Assembly: GCF_001553785.1 (NCBI RefSeq)
Contig: NZ_LOJP01000001.1
Location: 1,650,105 to 1,714,104, forward strand
Source: Actinoplanes sp. TFC3
GTDB taxonomy: Bacteria > Actinomycetota > Actinomycetes > Mycobacteriales > Micromonosporaceae
Direction of reading: 5' to 3'
DNA length: 64,000 nucleotides
Both the position numbers and the translations under genes were made by a program. Numbering within the stretch: position 1 is the first letter of the stretch; every line of letters starts with the position of its first letter. The notes under the pieces are model-generated. The model ran no database searches. It saw only the letters and a program-made list of their open reading frames with translations, and was not told where the DNA came from. This document shows, in pieces, positions 51,498-60,151 of the stretch.

Positions 51498-52375
51498 GGT
51501 CTTCTCCACAGGATGCGGCGCAGGAACGCGGCCTGGCGCTCAACGGTGTTCTCGTACAGGGCGCCGTGATAGATGTCGAAGTGGCCGGCGGGCACCTCGA
51601 TCACCTCGGCGCCCGGAACCCGTGCCACGTGCTTGCGGGTGGCCGGGGCGGGCGCTACCGCATCGTCGAGGCACACGTGCACCAGCAGCGGAATCTTGAT
51701 GCGCCGGGCCGACGCGCCCGGCCGGTAGCCGAGCACCGCCAGCCCCGAGCGCGCGGCCAGCAGGTTCTCCGGCGCGCTGCCGTCGGGCGCGGTCAGCGAC
51801 AGGTAGCCCGCGCGGGCATTGCCGGCCACCATGAGCGCCGGGGTGCCCGGGTCGGCGGCGGCCGCCACGAGTTCGGGTGCCCGGCGGGTGACCGCGCGCA
51901 GCAGATCGGCGGTCAGCGCGGGAACCAGCCGCAGGAAGCCGCCAGCACCCAGAGCCAGCGCCGAGGCGAGCCCGTCGGTGAACGGGCACTGGGCCACCGC
52001 TGCGGCTAGCGTCGAGTCCTCGGCAGCCAGGCGCAGCGCGTCCCCGCCGGAGAACGACGAACCCCACACCGCGACGCGGCGCTCGTCCACCCAGGGCAGC
52101 GACCGCGCGTGCGCCACCGCCGCGCGCCAATCGGCCAGTTGAGCGCCGACATCGACCACGCGGCGGGGCCGGCCGTCGCTGTCGCCGAACCCGCGGTAGT
52201 CGAACAGGAGCACAGCCACGCCGTCGTTGCAGAAGCGGGCCGCGTACCGCTCAAGACCGGCGTGCCGGGTCAGCCCGAGCCCGTGCGCCATGACAACGAT
52301 GCCGTGCAGGCCCGGTTCGGCCGGCCGGTACAGCCACGCGGCCCGGCCCCCGAAGGTGACGTCGAGTCGATCCAT
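51494..52375 (-). CDS. Alpha/beta hydrolase
   Basis: The 293-residue protein has GIVVMAHGLGLTRHAGLERY (oxyanion region), LLFDYRGFGDSDGRPRRVVD, VAVWGSSFSGGDALRLAAED with the Ser nucleophile, LVHVCLDDAVAPAPATRKHV with the acid, and VPAGHFDIYHGALYENTVER with the His. It resembles small-molecule or lysophospholipase-type hydrolases. It could release or lactonise an intermediate. An ATG at 52375 or GTG at 52378 begins just after the stop of the upstream gene. Confidence 0.88.
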   Translation of the reverse strand: MDRLDVTFGGRAAWLYRPAEPGLHGIVVMAHGLGLTRHAGLERYAARFCNDGVAVLLFDYRGFGDSDGRPRRVVDVGAQLADWRAAVAHARSLPWVDERRVAVWGSSFSGGDALRLAAEDSTLAAAVAQCPFTDGLASALALGAGGFLRLVPALTADLLRAVTRRAPELVAAAADPGTPALMVAGNARAGYLSLTAPDGSAPENLLAARSGLAVLGYRPGASARRIKIPLLVHVCLDDAVAPAPATRKHVARVPGAEVIEVPAGHFDIYHGALYENTVERQAAFLRRILWRRP

Positions 52376-52378
52376 CAC

Positions 52379-53062
52379 CTACGCGCACCCACAGGGGAGG
52401 GCCAGTTGCGGCCGGCCTGACTCGGTGGCCAGCACTTGCACGACGCGCCGGTGCACCTCGGCCGGCTGCGCGGTGCCGTCGACCACGGTGAACCGGCTGA
52501 ACTCGTCAAGCTCCACATAGGCCCGCCGGTACCGGGTCAGCGTGTCGACGGTTTCCACCCCGTGCCCTCGCTCGCGGGTGCGCCGGGCGGCCAGCGCCGG
52601 GTCCACGTCGATGAAGATGGCAACGTCGGGTTCCGGGATGCCCGCGTGCAGCGCCCGTAGCAACGGTTCCGCGTCGGTGCCCTGCAAACGGTCGGTGGCG
52701 TAATGGCAGTACGTGTACCGGTCGGCCACCAGCACCGCGTCCGGCCGGTCCTCCAGCAGGTGGGCCGCCGCGTGCAGGCTGGTGGCCTTGGTGACCGCCC
52801 ACGCCAGGTACGCGGCCTTGTCGCCGAGCAGGGAGGCGTGATCGGGGTGGCCCTGCGAGCGCGCGTAACCGTCCAGCGCACCGCGGATCGCCCCGCCCGC
52901 GTCGTTGGTCAGCGGCAGCGCGTCGACCCCGTCGGCGCGCAGGTGCCCGGCGAGCAGCCGGGTCTGGGTGGTTTTGCCGGCGCCGTCGATGCCCATCAGG
53001 GCAACCGTGCGGTGGCGCCACACGCGTTCTTCGACGGCGACCGGCGAGAGGCTCGTGCTCAT
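52379..53062 (-). CDS. Thymidylate-kinase-like P-loop protein 2
   Basis: The 227-residue protein has RTVALMGIDGAGKTTQTRLL (P-loop), DRYTYCHYATDRLQGTDAEP (DRY motif) and IFIDVDPALAARRTRERGHG (lid-like). It is closer to canonical Tmk than the other copy. The conserved DRY motif and dNMP-type pocket suggest a nucleoside- or alcohol-phosphate kinase. ATGA overlap with the asparagine-synthetase-like gene places it in the same operon. Confidence 0.85.
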   Translation of the reverse strand: MSTSLSPVAVEERVWRHRTVALMGIDGAGKTTQTRLLAGHLRADGVDALPLTNDAGGAIRGALDGYARSQGHPDHASLLGDKAAYLAWAVTKATSLHAAAHLLEDRPDAVLVADRYTYCHYATDRLQGTDAEPLLRALHAGIPEPDVAIFIDVDPALAARRTRERGHGVETVDTLTRYRRAYVELDEFSRFTVVDGTAQPAEVHRRVVQVLATESGRPQLALPCGCA

Positions 53063-54774
53063 GACAGCTTCACTCCCGACAGCGCCGACCAGCGCACCAG
53101 GTTGGCCAGGGCCCACAACAACCGCTGCTGACGGCGGGTCACCTGCTCGGCGGTGGCCAGGGCTCGTACCGCATCGGCATTGCAGAACCCGAGGGCGTCC
53201 ACCGCATCCGAGCCGGTGAGCACCCCGCGCGCCCAGCCGCCGGCGCGTTGCATCGTGATGGCCATCTGCTGCTTGCCGGGGCGCTGCGCGGCCACGCTGC
53301 CCCGGTCGGACAACATCTTGTGCAGCACCTGCTTGCCGAGCGCGGCCTTACCCATCCGGGCGCCCCGGCTCAGCCCGGCCGCGATCACCGCGGTGTCCAG
53401 CAACGGCGGCCGGTTCTCCACCGACCAAGCCGTGTGCGCGTGGTCCTCGATGCGCAGGATCTCCTGCAGGAAGCTGCGCAGGTACAGCATCTGGAACGCC
53501 GACAAGGACGACACCTCGGCGGCCGGTCCGGCCAGGGCACCGATGTCGCGGTCCACGTCTTCGAACGCGGTACGCCACCCCGGCGCGACCGTGTGCAGAT
53601 CGGCCAGCTCGCCATTCGCGGCAATACCGGCGAGCTCGCCCAGCCCGGCGTCCGCGGCTTCGGCGTACCGCTTGTAGCCCAGGAACACCTCGTCGCTGCC
53701 CTGCCCGGCCAGCAGCAGCGGCACCTTGTCCTCGCGGGCCGCCCGCGCCACGAAGTACGGCGTCAGCGCGCCCGGTGACATGATCGGCGCATCCAGGGTG
53801 GCGATGAACGCGTCGATCTCGTGGGTGGCCTGCTGCTCGGTGAGCCGCAGCAGCCGCTGGCGCAGCCGGTTCTCCCCGGCGACCTGCGCGGCCCACCACG
53901 CGTCCCCGCGCGGGCCGGCCGGATCCGGGTCGTACTCCAGCGTGTACGCCGGTGCCCCGGCCGCCCCGGCCAGCACGCACACCAGGCTGCTGTCGACACC
54001 GCCGCTGAGGTGGAACCCGAGCGGCACGTCGCTGACCAACCGGCTCGTCACCGCGTCGGCCAGCAACCCGGGGATGTCCTCGTCCTCGGACCTGACGTCC
54101 AGGGCCAGCATGTCCAGGGTGGCGAACGGCACCTCCGCGGCGGTGCCGCCGGTCCACACCAGCGCTGTCCCGGGGGCCACGCTGCGGACTCCCTCGTACC
54201 AGGTGCGGGGTGGCACCGGGTAGTTGAACCGCAGGTAGGCGGCGATGCCGTGCGGGTCGGCGGTCAGCGGCACCCCGAGCGCGGCCAGCCCCTTGATCTC
54301 GGAGGCGAAGTGCAGCCGGCCCTCGTGCACCGTCCAGAACAGCGGCTTGATGCCGGCCGTGTCGCGGGCCAGGATCGTCTGCCCGGTGCGCTCGTCGCGG
54401 ATGACACAGGCGAACTCGCCGCGCACCCGGGCCAGCCCGGCGATGCCGTCGCGCAGGTAGACCGCCAGCAGCGAAGCGATGTCGCCGCCGCACGGATGCA
54501 CCGACGCGGCGGTCTCGACGGCCAGCTCGTCGAAGTTGTAGACCTCGCCGACGCCGTACAGCGTGACCCGGCCGTCACCGGAGCGGAACGGCTGGCGCCC
54601 GGCGTCGAAGTCGGCGCCGACCGCCCGGATCGCCAGCCGGCGGTAGCCGATGGCGTACCCCGGGCCGCTGCTGATCTGCCCGTCGTCGGGGCCGCGATGA
54701 AACAGCCTGCCCAGCGCGGCTTCCAGCGGCCCGGGACCCGCGCCCGGGCCCGCTGTTCCGGCGATGCCGCACAT
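53059..54774 (-). CDS. Asparagine-synthetase-like amidotransferase
   Basis: The 571-residue protein has an N-terminal class II glutaminase domain starting MCGIAGTAG (Cys2 nucleophile) with FHRGPDDG and GYRRLAIRAV. The AMP-forming synthetase domain has VPLGFHLSGGVDSSLVCVLA (P-loop SGGVDSS), LLLAGQGSDEVFLGYKRYAE and HTAWSVENRPPLLDTAVI. Members of this family make asparagine, but in biosynthetic clusters they often amidate other acids or close beta-lactams. An intact Cys2 suggests that glutamine is the nitrogen source. It overlaps both neighbours. Confidence 0.92.
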   Translation of the reverse strand: MCGIAGTAGPGAGPGPLEAALGRLFHRGPDDGQISSGPGYAIGYRRLAIRAVGADFDAGRQPFRSGDGRVTLYGVGEVYNFDELAVETAASVHPCGGDIASLLAVYLRDGIAGLARVRGEFACVIRDERTGQTILARDTAGIKPLFWTVHEGRLHFASEIKGLAALGVPLTADPHGIAAYLRFNYPVPPRTWYEGVRSVAPGTALVWTGGTAAEVPFATLDMLALDVRSEDEDIPGLLADAVTSRLVSDVPLGFHLSGGVDSSLVCVLAGAAGAPAYTLEYDPDPAGPRGDAWWAAQVAGENRLRQRLLRLTEQQATHEIDAFIATLDAPIMSPGALTPYFVARAAREDKVPLLLAGQGSDEVFLGYKRYAEAADAGLGELAGIAANGELADLHTVAPGWRTAFEDVDRDIGALAGPAAEVSSLSAFQMLYLRSFLQEILRIEDHAHTAWSVENRPPLLDTAVIAAGLSRGARMGKAALGKQVLHKMLSDRGSVAAQRPGKQQMAITMQRAGGWARGVLTGSDAVDALGFCNADAVRALATAEQVTRRQQRLLWALANLVRWSALSGVKLS

Positions 54775-55856
54775 CAGGTGGCCACTTCGATGATCTCGTC
54801 GACCAGGACCCGGCCGGCGCTGGTGCGTTCGCGGCGCACCACGGTCCGCCCGGCCGGGGCGTCGTCATCCGGTCCGCGGCGCAGCCCGGCAAACGCTTTC
54901 GCCTCGGTGCGGGTCACGGCAACCGGGGTGCCGACGAACGCGGAGATGGCCAGGTCGTCGATGTCCACGCCGTACGCATGCTCGACCAGGTCGGGTACGA
55001 GCCCACCGGTGGGACGCGGGGAGAACTCCAGGAACGTCAGCCCGTCCTCGGGTCCCCACAACGCCTCGACCTCGTACACGCCGGGGCGCACCCCCAGGTA
55101 CGAGCTCAGGCCGGTGAGCAGCTTGTCGAGTTCGGCCAGCCCATCGGTGCCCAGCCCGGCCGGGGTGCCGAAGCCGCGCCACGCGAACGAGGTGTTGGCG
55201 GTGGCCACGCTGCGCAGCCCGCGGGTCGGGAACGACACGGCGATGTCACCGTCGTAGACGTACGGCACGGACAGGAATTCCAGCGGCGACAGGTCCGGCT
55301 CAATGACGAAGCCGTCGAGCACCTCGGGGATGTCGGCGTAGAAGTCATCGGCGTAGCGCTTGCGCAGCGGCCACGCCGACGGGTCCGCGGCGACCTGCTG
55401 GTACGCCGCCCACTGCTCGGCGTTCTCGATCCGGTTGACGAGCTGGCTGGCGAACCCGAAGTCCGGCTTGACCACGAACGGGAACTGCACGTCGAGCCCG
55501 GCCGCTTCGCCGAGCCGGAATGCCCGCTTCGGTGCGGTAGCCATCCCTCCGGCCTGCAGCAGGTCGGCCATGGCGACCTTGGTGACCGCGGTGAGGCAGG
55601 AGTGCGGGAAACCGATTTCGCCCAGCGGCAGCTCGCGGTGCACGAAGTAGATGCCAAGTTCGTGCAGGCACAGGATCCGGGCGTCCAAGTCGCGCAGCAG
55701 GTCGCTGACGTCGGTGGTGGTGACGTCGCGCAGGTCGGCACCCGTGTCGTCGCCGTGCGGGACGTCCGGGTGGGTCAGCACCACATAGCTGGTGCCGGCG
55801 CAGTGCCGCCGGATCGCGGCGAGCTGGCGGGCAGTGGGGAAGACGAAGATGAGCAT
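54774..55856 (-). CDS. ATP-grasp ligase
   Basis: The 360-residue protein has the ATP-grasp layout. The N-terminal region has LIFVFPTARQLAAIRRHCAG and LLRDLDARILCLHELGIYFV, the central part PFVVKPDFGFASQLVNRIEN (Lys of ATP-grasp), and the C-terminal part YEVEALWGPEDGLTFLEFSP with the metal-binding Glu, ending in FSPRPTGGLVPDLVEHAYGV. ATP-grasp enzymes form amide or peptide bonds via acyl phosphates. The stop and start of neighbours overlap: TAATG with the D-Ala-ligase-like gene and TGATG with the asparagine-synthetase-like gene. Confidence 0.88.
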   Translation of the reverse strand: MLIFVFPTARQLAAIRRHCAGTSYVVLTHPDVPHGDDTGADLRDVTTTDVSDLLRDLDARILCLHELGIYFVHRELPLGEIGFPHSCLTAVTKVAMADLLQAGGMATAPKRAFRLGEAAGLDVQFPFVVKPDFGFASQLVNRIENAEQWAAYQQVAADPSAWPLRKRYADDFYADIPEVLDGFVIEPDLSPLEFLSVPYVYDGDIAVSFPTRGLRSVATANTSFAWRGFGTPAGLGTDGLAELDKLLTGLSSYLGVRPGVYEVEALWGPEDGLTFLEFSPRPTGGLVPDLVEHAYGVDIDDLAISAFVGTPVAVTRTEAKAFAGLRRGPDDDAPAGRTVVRRERTSAGRVLVDEIIEVAT

Positions 55857-56941
55857 TACGAGGCCTCCTGCGGGATCGCGTGTGGCTCGATGTCGTACGG
55901 CAGCACCTTGTTGCGCTGGGCGGTGACCGCGCTGATGCCGTACCGGATGAGATCGGTCAGCCGGTAGCCGCCGCGTTCGAGCATCACCGGGAAGACGCTG
56001 CCCTGCATGAGCCCGGGCATCGAGTTGGCCTCGAGGATCACCGGGCGGTCGCGCCGGCGGTCCCAGATGATGTCGAAGCGGCACCACAGCCGGAAGCCCA
56101 TGAGCCGGTACACCCGCAGGCAGATTGCCGCCAGCTCCATGCCCGCGCGGCTCATCGGGTCGACGAACTCCACCGACACCAGCCCGTCGCGGTGTTTCTC
56201 GTCATGACCCAGCAGCGGGCTGTCCGTCTCGGCGCGCACGATCGGCAGCACGTGCGGGCCCTCGGCGTCCTCGAACACCCCGATCGTGTGCTCGTCGCCC
56301 TCGATGTACTCCTGCACCAGCGCGAACGTGTCGTAGTCGCTGATCGCCCGCACCGCAGCGGTAAGCGATTCCACGTCGGGCTTTTCCAGGTACGTCGTGA
56401 GCAGCGAAGCGCCCATGCTGTTGGGTTTGACGACACAGGCGCGCCCGGCCAGCGCGGCCAGCGCGTTGGCCGGCCCGTGCCGCGGGTCGTCGGCGCGGAT
56501 GATCCAGCTGTCCGGCATAGCCAGGCGCGGCTCCACGGCCACGGCGGCGGCCGAGAACGCCAGCTTGTGCATCGACACCGCGGCCGCCGCGACCGGGCCG
56601 AAGCTGCCCGTCAGGTCGAAAACCTCGGCCAAGCCCTGCCAGGCGCCGTCCTCGCCCTCGGTGCCGAACAGCAGCGAGAACACCGGGGGGCCGGAGCGCA
56701 GCTGGTCGACGAGTTCGGCCGGGGTCAGCGGCTTGGCCGAGCCGGTGTTGATCAGCGCGTCGATGCCCGGGGGCAGGCCCTCGTGCCGCCAGGCGGTGCC
56801 GTCGCGGCCGATGTAGACCACGGCTGCGACGGTGAACCCGGCATCGGCGGCCAGCACCCGGGCGAGGTGGTCGTACGAATGCAGGCTCGCGTCATGCTCG
56901 GTCGATCGCCCACCGGCGAGCAGCGTCAACTCGGTACTCAT
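55856..56941 (-). CDS. D-alanine-D-alanine-ligase-like ATP-grasp enzyme
   Basis: The 361-residue protein has the Ddl signature LLAGGRSTEHDASLHSYDHL at the N-terminus, ATP-binding ACVVKPNSMGASLLTTYLEK, and VILEANSMPGLMQGSVFPVM, the equivalent of the Ddl metal and substrate loop. This subfamily joins two amino or hydroxy acids as an amide. It does not look like a housekeeping Ddl since it sits in the biosynthetic operon and has an unusual C-terminus. It overlaps the methyltransferase gene by 4 bp and the ATP-grasp gene by 1 bp. Confidence 0.87.
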   Translation of the reverse strand: MSTELTLLAGGRSTEHDASLHSYDHLARVLAADAGFTVAAVVYIGRDGTAWRHEGLPPGIDALINTGSAKPLTPAELVDQLRSGPPVFSLLFGTEGEDGAWQGLAEVFDLTGSFGPVAAAAVSMHKLAFSAAAVAVEPRLAMPDSWIIRADDPRHGPANALAALAGRACVVKPNSMGASLLTTYLEKPDVESLTAAVRAISDYDTFALVQEYIEGDEHTIGVFEDAEGPHVLPIVRAETDSPLLGHDEKHRDGLVSVEFVDPMSRAGMELAAICLRVYRLMGFRLWCRFDIIWDRRRDRPVILEANSMPGLMQGSVFPVMLERGGYRLTDLIRYGISAVTAQRNKVLPYDIEPHAIPQEAS

Positions 56942-57891
56942 GCGGAAACCACCTCGTCGCGGGCGCCGATGAACTCGCAGCGCAAGTAATGCATGTCTGG
57001 GTCGTCACGGTGGGTACGGACGGCGAACCGGCCCGCGAACAGCCCGGCCACCTGCTCGTCGGTGAGTCCGAATTTCTCGGTCGTGAACGGCTGCGCGGCC
57101 AGCCAGGTGGCCGGGCGTGGCTTGAACATCCGGCTGTGCAGCACGCCGCCGGGGCGCAGCACGCGGCAGATCTCGTCGACCGAGCGGCGCCGGGTGTCGT
57201 CGTCGAGGTAGTGCAGGCAGCCCACGTCGACCACCGCGTCGAACGAATCGCTGTCGAACGGCAGGTCGTCGGCGGACGCCACCTCGAAGCGGGTGCCCGG
57301 CACGTACACCCGGCAGCGTTCGACGGCCAGCGGGGACACGTCGATGCCGGCCACCTCGTGACCCCAGCGGCGCAGGATGCGGGTGTTCTTGCCGTGCCCG
57401 CAGCCCAGGTCGAGCACGCGGCTCGGCGCGGTGTGCTGCAGCGCGGCGTACGCGGGAGTCTCGGCCGGCACGAAGTTCCACGGGGTACTCAGCGGTTCGG
57501 CGTAGACGCCGTCGGCGTCGTCGGCCTTGTCGGTGCGCAGCGGGAACGGGCCGGCCGGGCGGGTCAGCACACCCGGTGCGACGATGGTGAAGCCGTCAGC
57601 GGTGAGATCGGCGGCTTGGGCTCGTACCGTCAGAGGGGCTTGGGGAAAGACTTTCTGCGCGGCTCGGGCGGCCACTCGCAGGCCATCGAGCTGCGCGGCA
57701 TCGGGATCGGTGCCCGCGTCGCCGTGCCAGGTCAGCTCGACGACGGAACCGTCACCGGCAGGGGTGACCACAACGATGCCGGTGCGCTGCGGGGTCAGGA
57801 CCTCAAGCTCGCTGGGCCGGTCGGGATGCACGATGCCGGCCACCGCGCTGGCGTCGCCGACGGCGAAGATCTCAGGAGGATCGCTCGGCAT
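56938..57891 (-). CDS. SAM-dependent methyltransferase
   Basis: The 317-residue protein has a C-terminal class I methyltransferase fold: SRVLDLGCGHGKNTRILRRW (SAM motif I), VAGIDVSPLAVERCRVYVPG, FDAVVDVGCLHYLDDDTRRR and EICRVLRPGGVLHSRMFKPR. The N-terminal 140 residues lack a recognised fold and may bind substrate. Its start lies 20 bp inside the DUF6875 gene and overlaps it. Confidence 0.9.
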   Translation of the reverse strand: MPSDPPEIFAVGDASAVAGIVHPDRPSELEVLTPQRTGIVVVTPAGDGSVVELTWHGDAGTDPDAAQLDGLRVAARAAQKVFPQAPLTVRAQAADLTADGFTIVAPGVLTRPAGPFPLRTDKADDADGVYAEPLSTPWNFVPAETPAYAALQHTAPSRVLDLGCGHGKNTRILRRWGHEVAGIDVSPLAVERCRVYVPGTRFEVASADDLPFDSDSFDAVVDVGCLHYLDDDTRRRSVDEICRVLRPGGVLHSRMFKPRPATWLAAQPFTTEKFGLTDEQVAGLFAGRFAVRTHRDDPDMHYLRCEFIGARDEVVSA

Positions 57892-58444
57892 GACTTCTCC
57901 ACTCTTGATAACTGGGGTAGTACTGGGGCTGGGAACGCAAGAAAAGCTCGTCGTGCTTGGTGAGGTAGCGCAGCGCGATCAGCGGCATCGGTGAGGTGGC
58001 GACCTTGACCTCGCCGTTGCGCACGCTGCGGTCGTCGCATTGGGGATAGAACTCGCCGCACGTCATGCCGGACCGGATCAGGTCGAGCTTGATGCGCGCG
58101 ACCAGCGTGGTGACTTCCTGCTCGCGTTGGGCGTCGGGCAGGACGATGAGCAGGCTTTTGTGCACCGAGCGAGGGTCGGAGCGGGTCGGCGCCGCGTTCA
58201 GGAACGCTTGGGTCTCCCGGCGCACGGCCGTCTCTGTCGCTGTCGATTCCGGGGATCCGGGTACGACCACAGCGAACAATTTCCGAGCGTCCAACGATGG
58301 CCGGACGAACGGGCACAACGCGCCGGGCCGGCCGAGTTCGGGAGCCGGTGCCGCAACGGTGCCGACCAGCCAGTCCATCAGCCGCTGCGCCGGTTCGGCA
58401 CCGAGCAGCGCGGAGGCGTCGGAAACCTCGCTCCAGCCCTTCAC
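57872..58444 (-). CDS. DUF6875 domain protein
   Basis: The 190-residue protein matches the DUF6875 pattern: RPGALCPFVRPSLDARKLFA, then VHKSLLIVLPDAQREQEVTT, LIRSGMTCGEFYPQCDDRSV and KVATSPMPLIALRYLTKHDE. This family is found in many biosynthetic clusters but has no assigned function. A GTG at 58444 overlaps the racemase stop (GTGA). Confidence 0.75.
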   Translation of the reverse strand: MKGWSEVSDASALLGAEPAQRLMDWLVGTVAAPAPELGRPGALCPFVRPSLDARKLFAVVVPGSPESTATETAVRRETQAFLNAAPTRSDPRSVHKSLLIVLPDAQREQEVTTLVARIKLDLIRSGMTCGEFYPQCDDRSVRNGEVKVATSPMPLIALRYLTKHDELFLRSQPQYYPSYQEWRSHAERSS

Positions 58445-59214
58445 CGTGCGGCTCCGGCGAGCACGTCCTGTTCGCCGCGCAGCCACGTCACACCGTGCCC
58501 GGCGAGCGTCTGCAGCGAACCGATCGCGGGAATGCCGGCCACCTGGTCGAGCCCGAGGGTGTCCAGGTCGGTGCAGGCGAGCAGGACCACATCGGGGCGG
58601 CGTACGGCCACATGCGCCGCCACCATCTGCTCGATCGCGGGCCACAGGCCGGCCAGGTTCTCGCTGATCGCCCGCTGGATCAGGGTCTCCAGCCAGTCCT
58701 GGTCGCCGGAGTCCAGATAGGTCACCGTGCAATCGCGCTCGCGCAGCAGGCCACCGTAGTAGTCCAGGCGCACGGTCGCCCCGGTGCCGAGCACCAGCAC
58801 CCGCGACCCGGCCGGTACGGCCTGCGCGGTCAGCTGCGGCATGTGCGCGACCTGCGGGGCTTGCGTGCCGAGCCGGGCCCGTACGGCGGGTAGCAGCGAG
58901 TGCAGGGTGTTGCAGGGCAGCAGGACGTGCCCGGCGCCCGCGGTGGCCAGCACCCGCACCGAGCGCACGAGCTGGTCGGTGAGGTGCTCGGCGTCCTCGC
59001 CCGCGTCGTCGCCGGCCACGAACGCGACCTCGCTGCGCACCTCGAACGGCAGGTTGTGGATGACGATGTCGGGGTAGTGCCCGCTGCCGCGCGGATCGCT
59101 GAGCGCGACCAGGCGCTCGTAGAGCCACGCGGTGGCCAGGGGACCGACGCCGCCGATGACGCCGATGCGCCGCCGCCGGGCTGGTTCCCCGGGCTCGGAT
59201 GCCGTTGGTTGCAC
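58441..59214 (-). CDS. Aspartate/glutamate racemase family enzyme
   Basis: The 257-residue protein has the Asp/Glu racemase fold: RIGVIGGVGPLATAWLYERL, GAGHVLLPCNTLHSLLPAVR with the first catalytic Cys, and PDVVLLACTDLDTLGLDQVA with the second Cys. Both Cys are present, so the enzyme can racemise an amino acid (D-Asp or D-Glu) or a relative. It would supply a D-substrate for the ligase-type genes downstream. The GTG at 59214 is a tentative start; it lies 13 bp from the PLP gene stop. Confidence 0.88.
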   Translation of the reverse strand: MQPTASEPGEPARRRRIGVIGGVGPLATAWLYERLVALSDPRGSGHYPDIVIHNLPFEVRSEVAFVAGDDAGEDAEHLTDQLVRSVRVLATAGAGHVLLPCNTLHSLLPAVRARLGTQAPQVAHMPQLTAQAVPAGSRVLVLGTGATVRLDYYGGLLRERDCTVTYLDSGDQDWLETLIQRAISENLAGLWPAIEQMVAAHVAVRRPDVVLLACTDLDTLGLDQVAGIPAIGSLQTLAGHGVTWLRGEQDVLAGAAR

Positions 59215-59227
59215 GAGAACCTCGCTC

Positions 59228-60151
59228 TCAGTCTTCGCCGGCGGACAGGTCGCGGTGGTCTTCCACGACGGCCCGCCACAGGGATTCGTCGATGTTTCCG
59301 CCGGACAGCACGCACAGGCTCGACCCGCCCGCGCGGTCCGCGCGCAGGCCGGCCACCGCAGCGGCGCCCGCCCCCTCGACCTGTACGCCGGCGGTGCGCC
59401 ACACCCAGCGCATCGCCTCGGACAGCCCGGCCGCGTCGACCAGCACGATGCGGCCCCGGTGGCGCCGGGCGGTGGCGAATGCGATCTCGCCGACCAGCGC
59501 CACCGCCAGCCCCTCGGCCTGGCAACCCATCGGCACCGGCACCTCGACGCGGTGCCCGGCGGCCAGCGACCGGTGCATCGCCGGGATGGCGGCCAGCTCG
59601 ACGCCCACCACCTCAACGCCGGTGCCCGCCATCGCGTCCAGCGCGGCGGCGTACAGGCCACCGCCGCCGACCGGCACGTACACCCGCTCGGGGTGGCCAC
59701 CGATCTGCTCCAGGGCCTCGTCGAACAGCCGCCGGTGCCCGGCGATGATGTCGGGATGGTCGAAGCTGGGGACGTACGCGCAGTGCCGGCGCGCGGCGTC
59801 CTCAATGGCGCTCTGCCGGGTCTCGTCGTAGGTGCTGCCCGAGATGACCACCTCGGCCCCGGCCCGGCCGAGTTTGTCCAGCTTGATGTCGGGGGTCCCC
59901 TTGGGCACGAGCACCCGCACGCCGCGCTGCAGCGCAGCTCCGGCCGTGCTCAGCCCGAGGCCGTGGTTGCCGGTGGAGGCGGTGACCACCTGCGGGTCGG
60001 CGTTGCGCAGCAGGTAGTTGACGTTGCCCCGGAACTTGAACGCGCCGGTGACCTGCTTGGTCTCGTCCTTGAGGTAGGTGGTGGAGCCGCCGTCGGCGAT
60101 GGCGTGCAGCGGCGTGCGCCGGACCAGGTCGTAATACCCGCGGCTGCTCAT
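59228..60151 (-). CDS. PLP-dependent threonine dehydratase/serine racemase-type enzyme
   Basis: The 307-residue protein is a fold-type II PLP enzyme. TPLHAIADGGSTTYLKDETK precedes QVTGAFKFRGNVNYLLRNAD with the PLP lysine in GAFKFRG. TASTGNHGLGLSTAGAALQR binds the substrate carboxylate, and PVGGGGLYAAALDAMAG binds PLP phosphate. The C-terminus has VLSGGNIDESLWR. It could dehydrate Ser/Thr to an alpha-keto acid or racemise Ser. An ATGA overlap links it to the LLM gene. Confidence 0.92.
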   Translation of the reverse strand: MSSRGYYDLVRRTPLHAIADGGSTTYLKDETKQVTGAFKFRGNVNYLLRNADPQVVTASTGNHGLGLSTAGAALQRGVRVLVPKGTPDIKLDKLGRAGAEVVISGSTYDETRQSAIEDAARRHCAYVPSFDHPDIIAGHRRLFDEALEQIGGHPERVYVPVGGGGLYAAALDAMAGTGVEVVGVELAAIPAMHRSLAAGHRVEVPVPMGCQAEGLAVALVGEIAFATARRHRGRIVLVDAAGLSEAMRWVWRTAGVQVEGAGAAAVAGLRADRAGGSSLCVLSGGNIDESLWRAVVEDHRDLSAGED

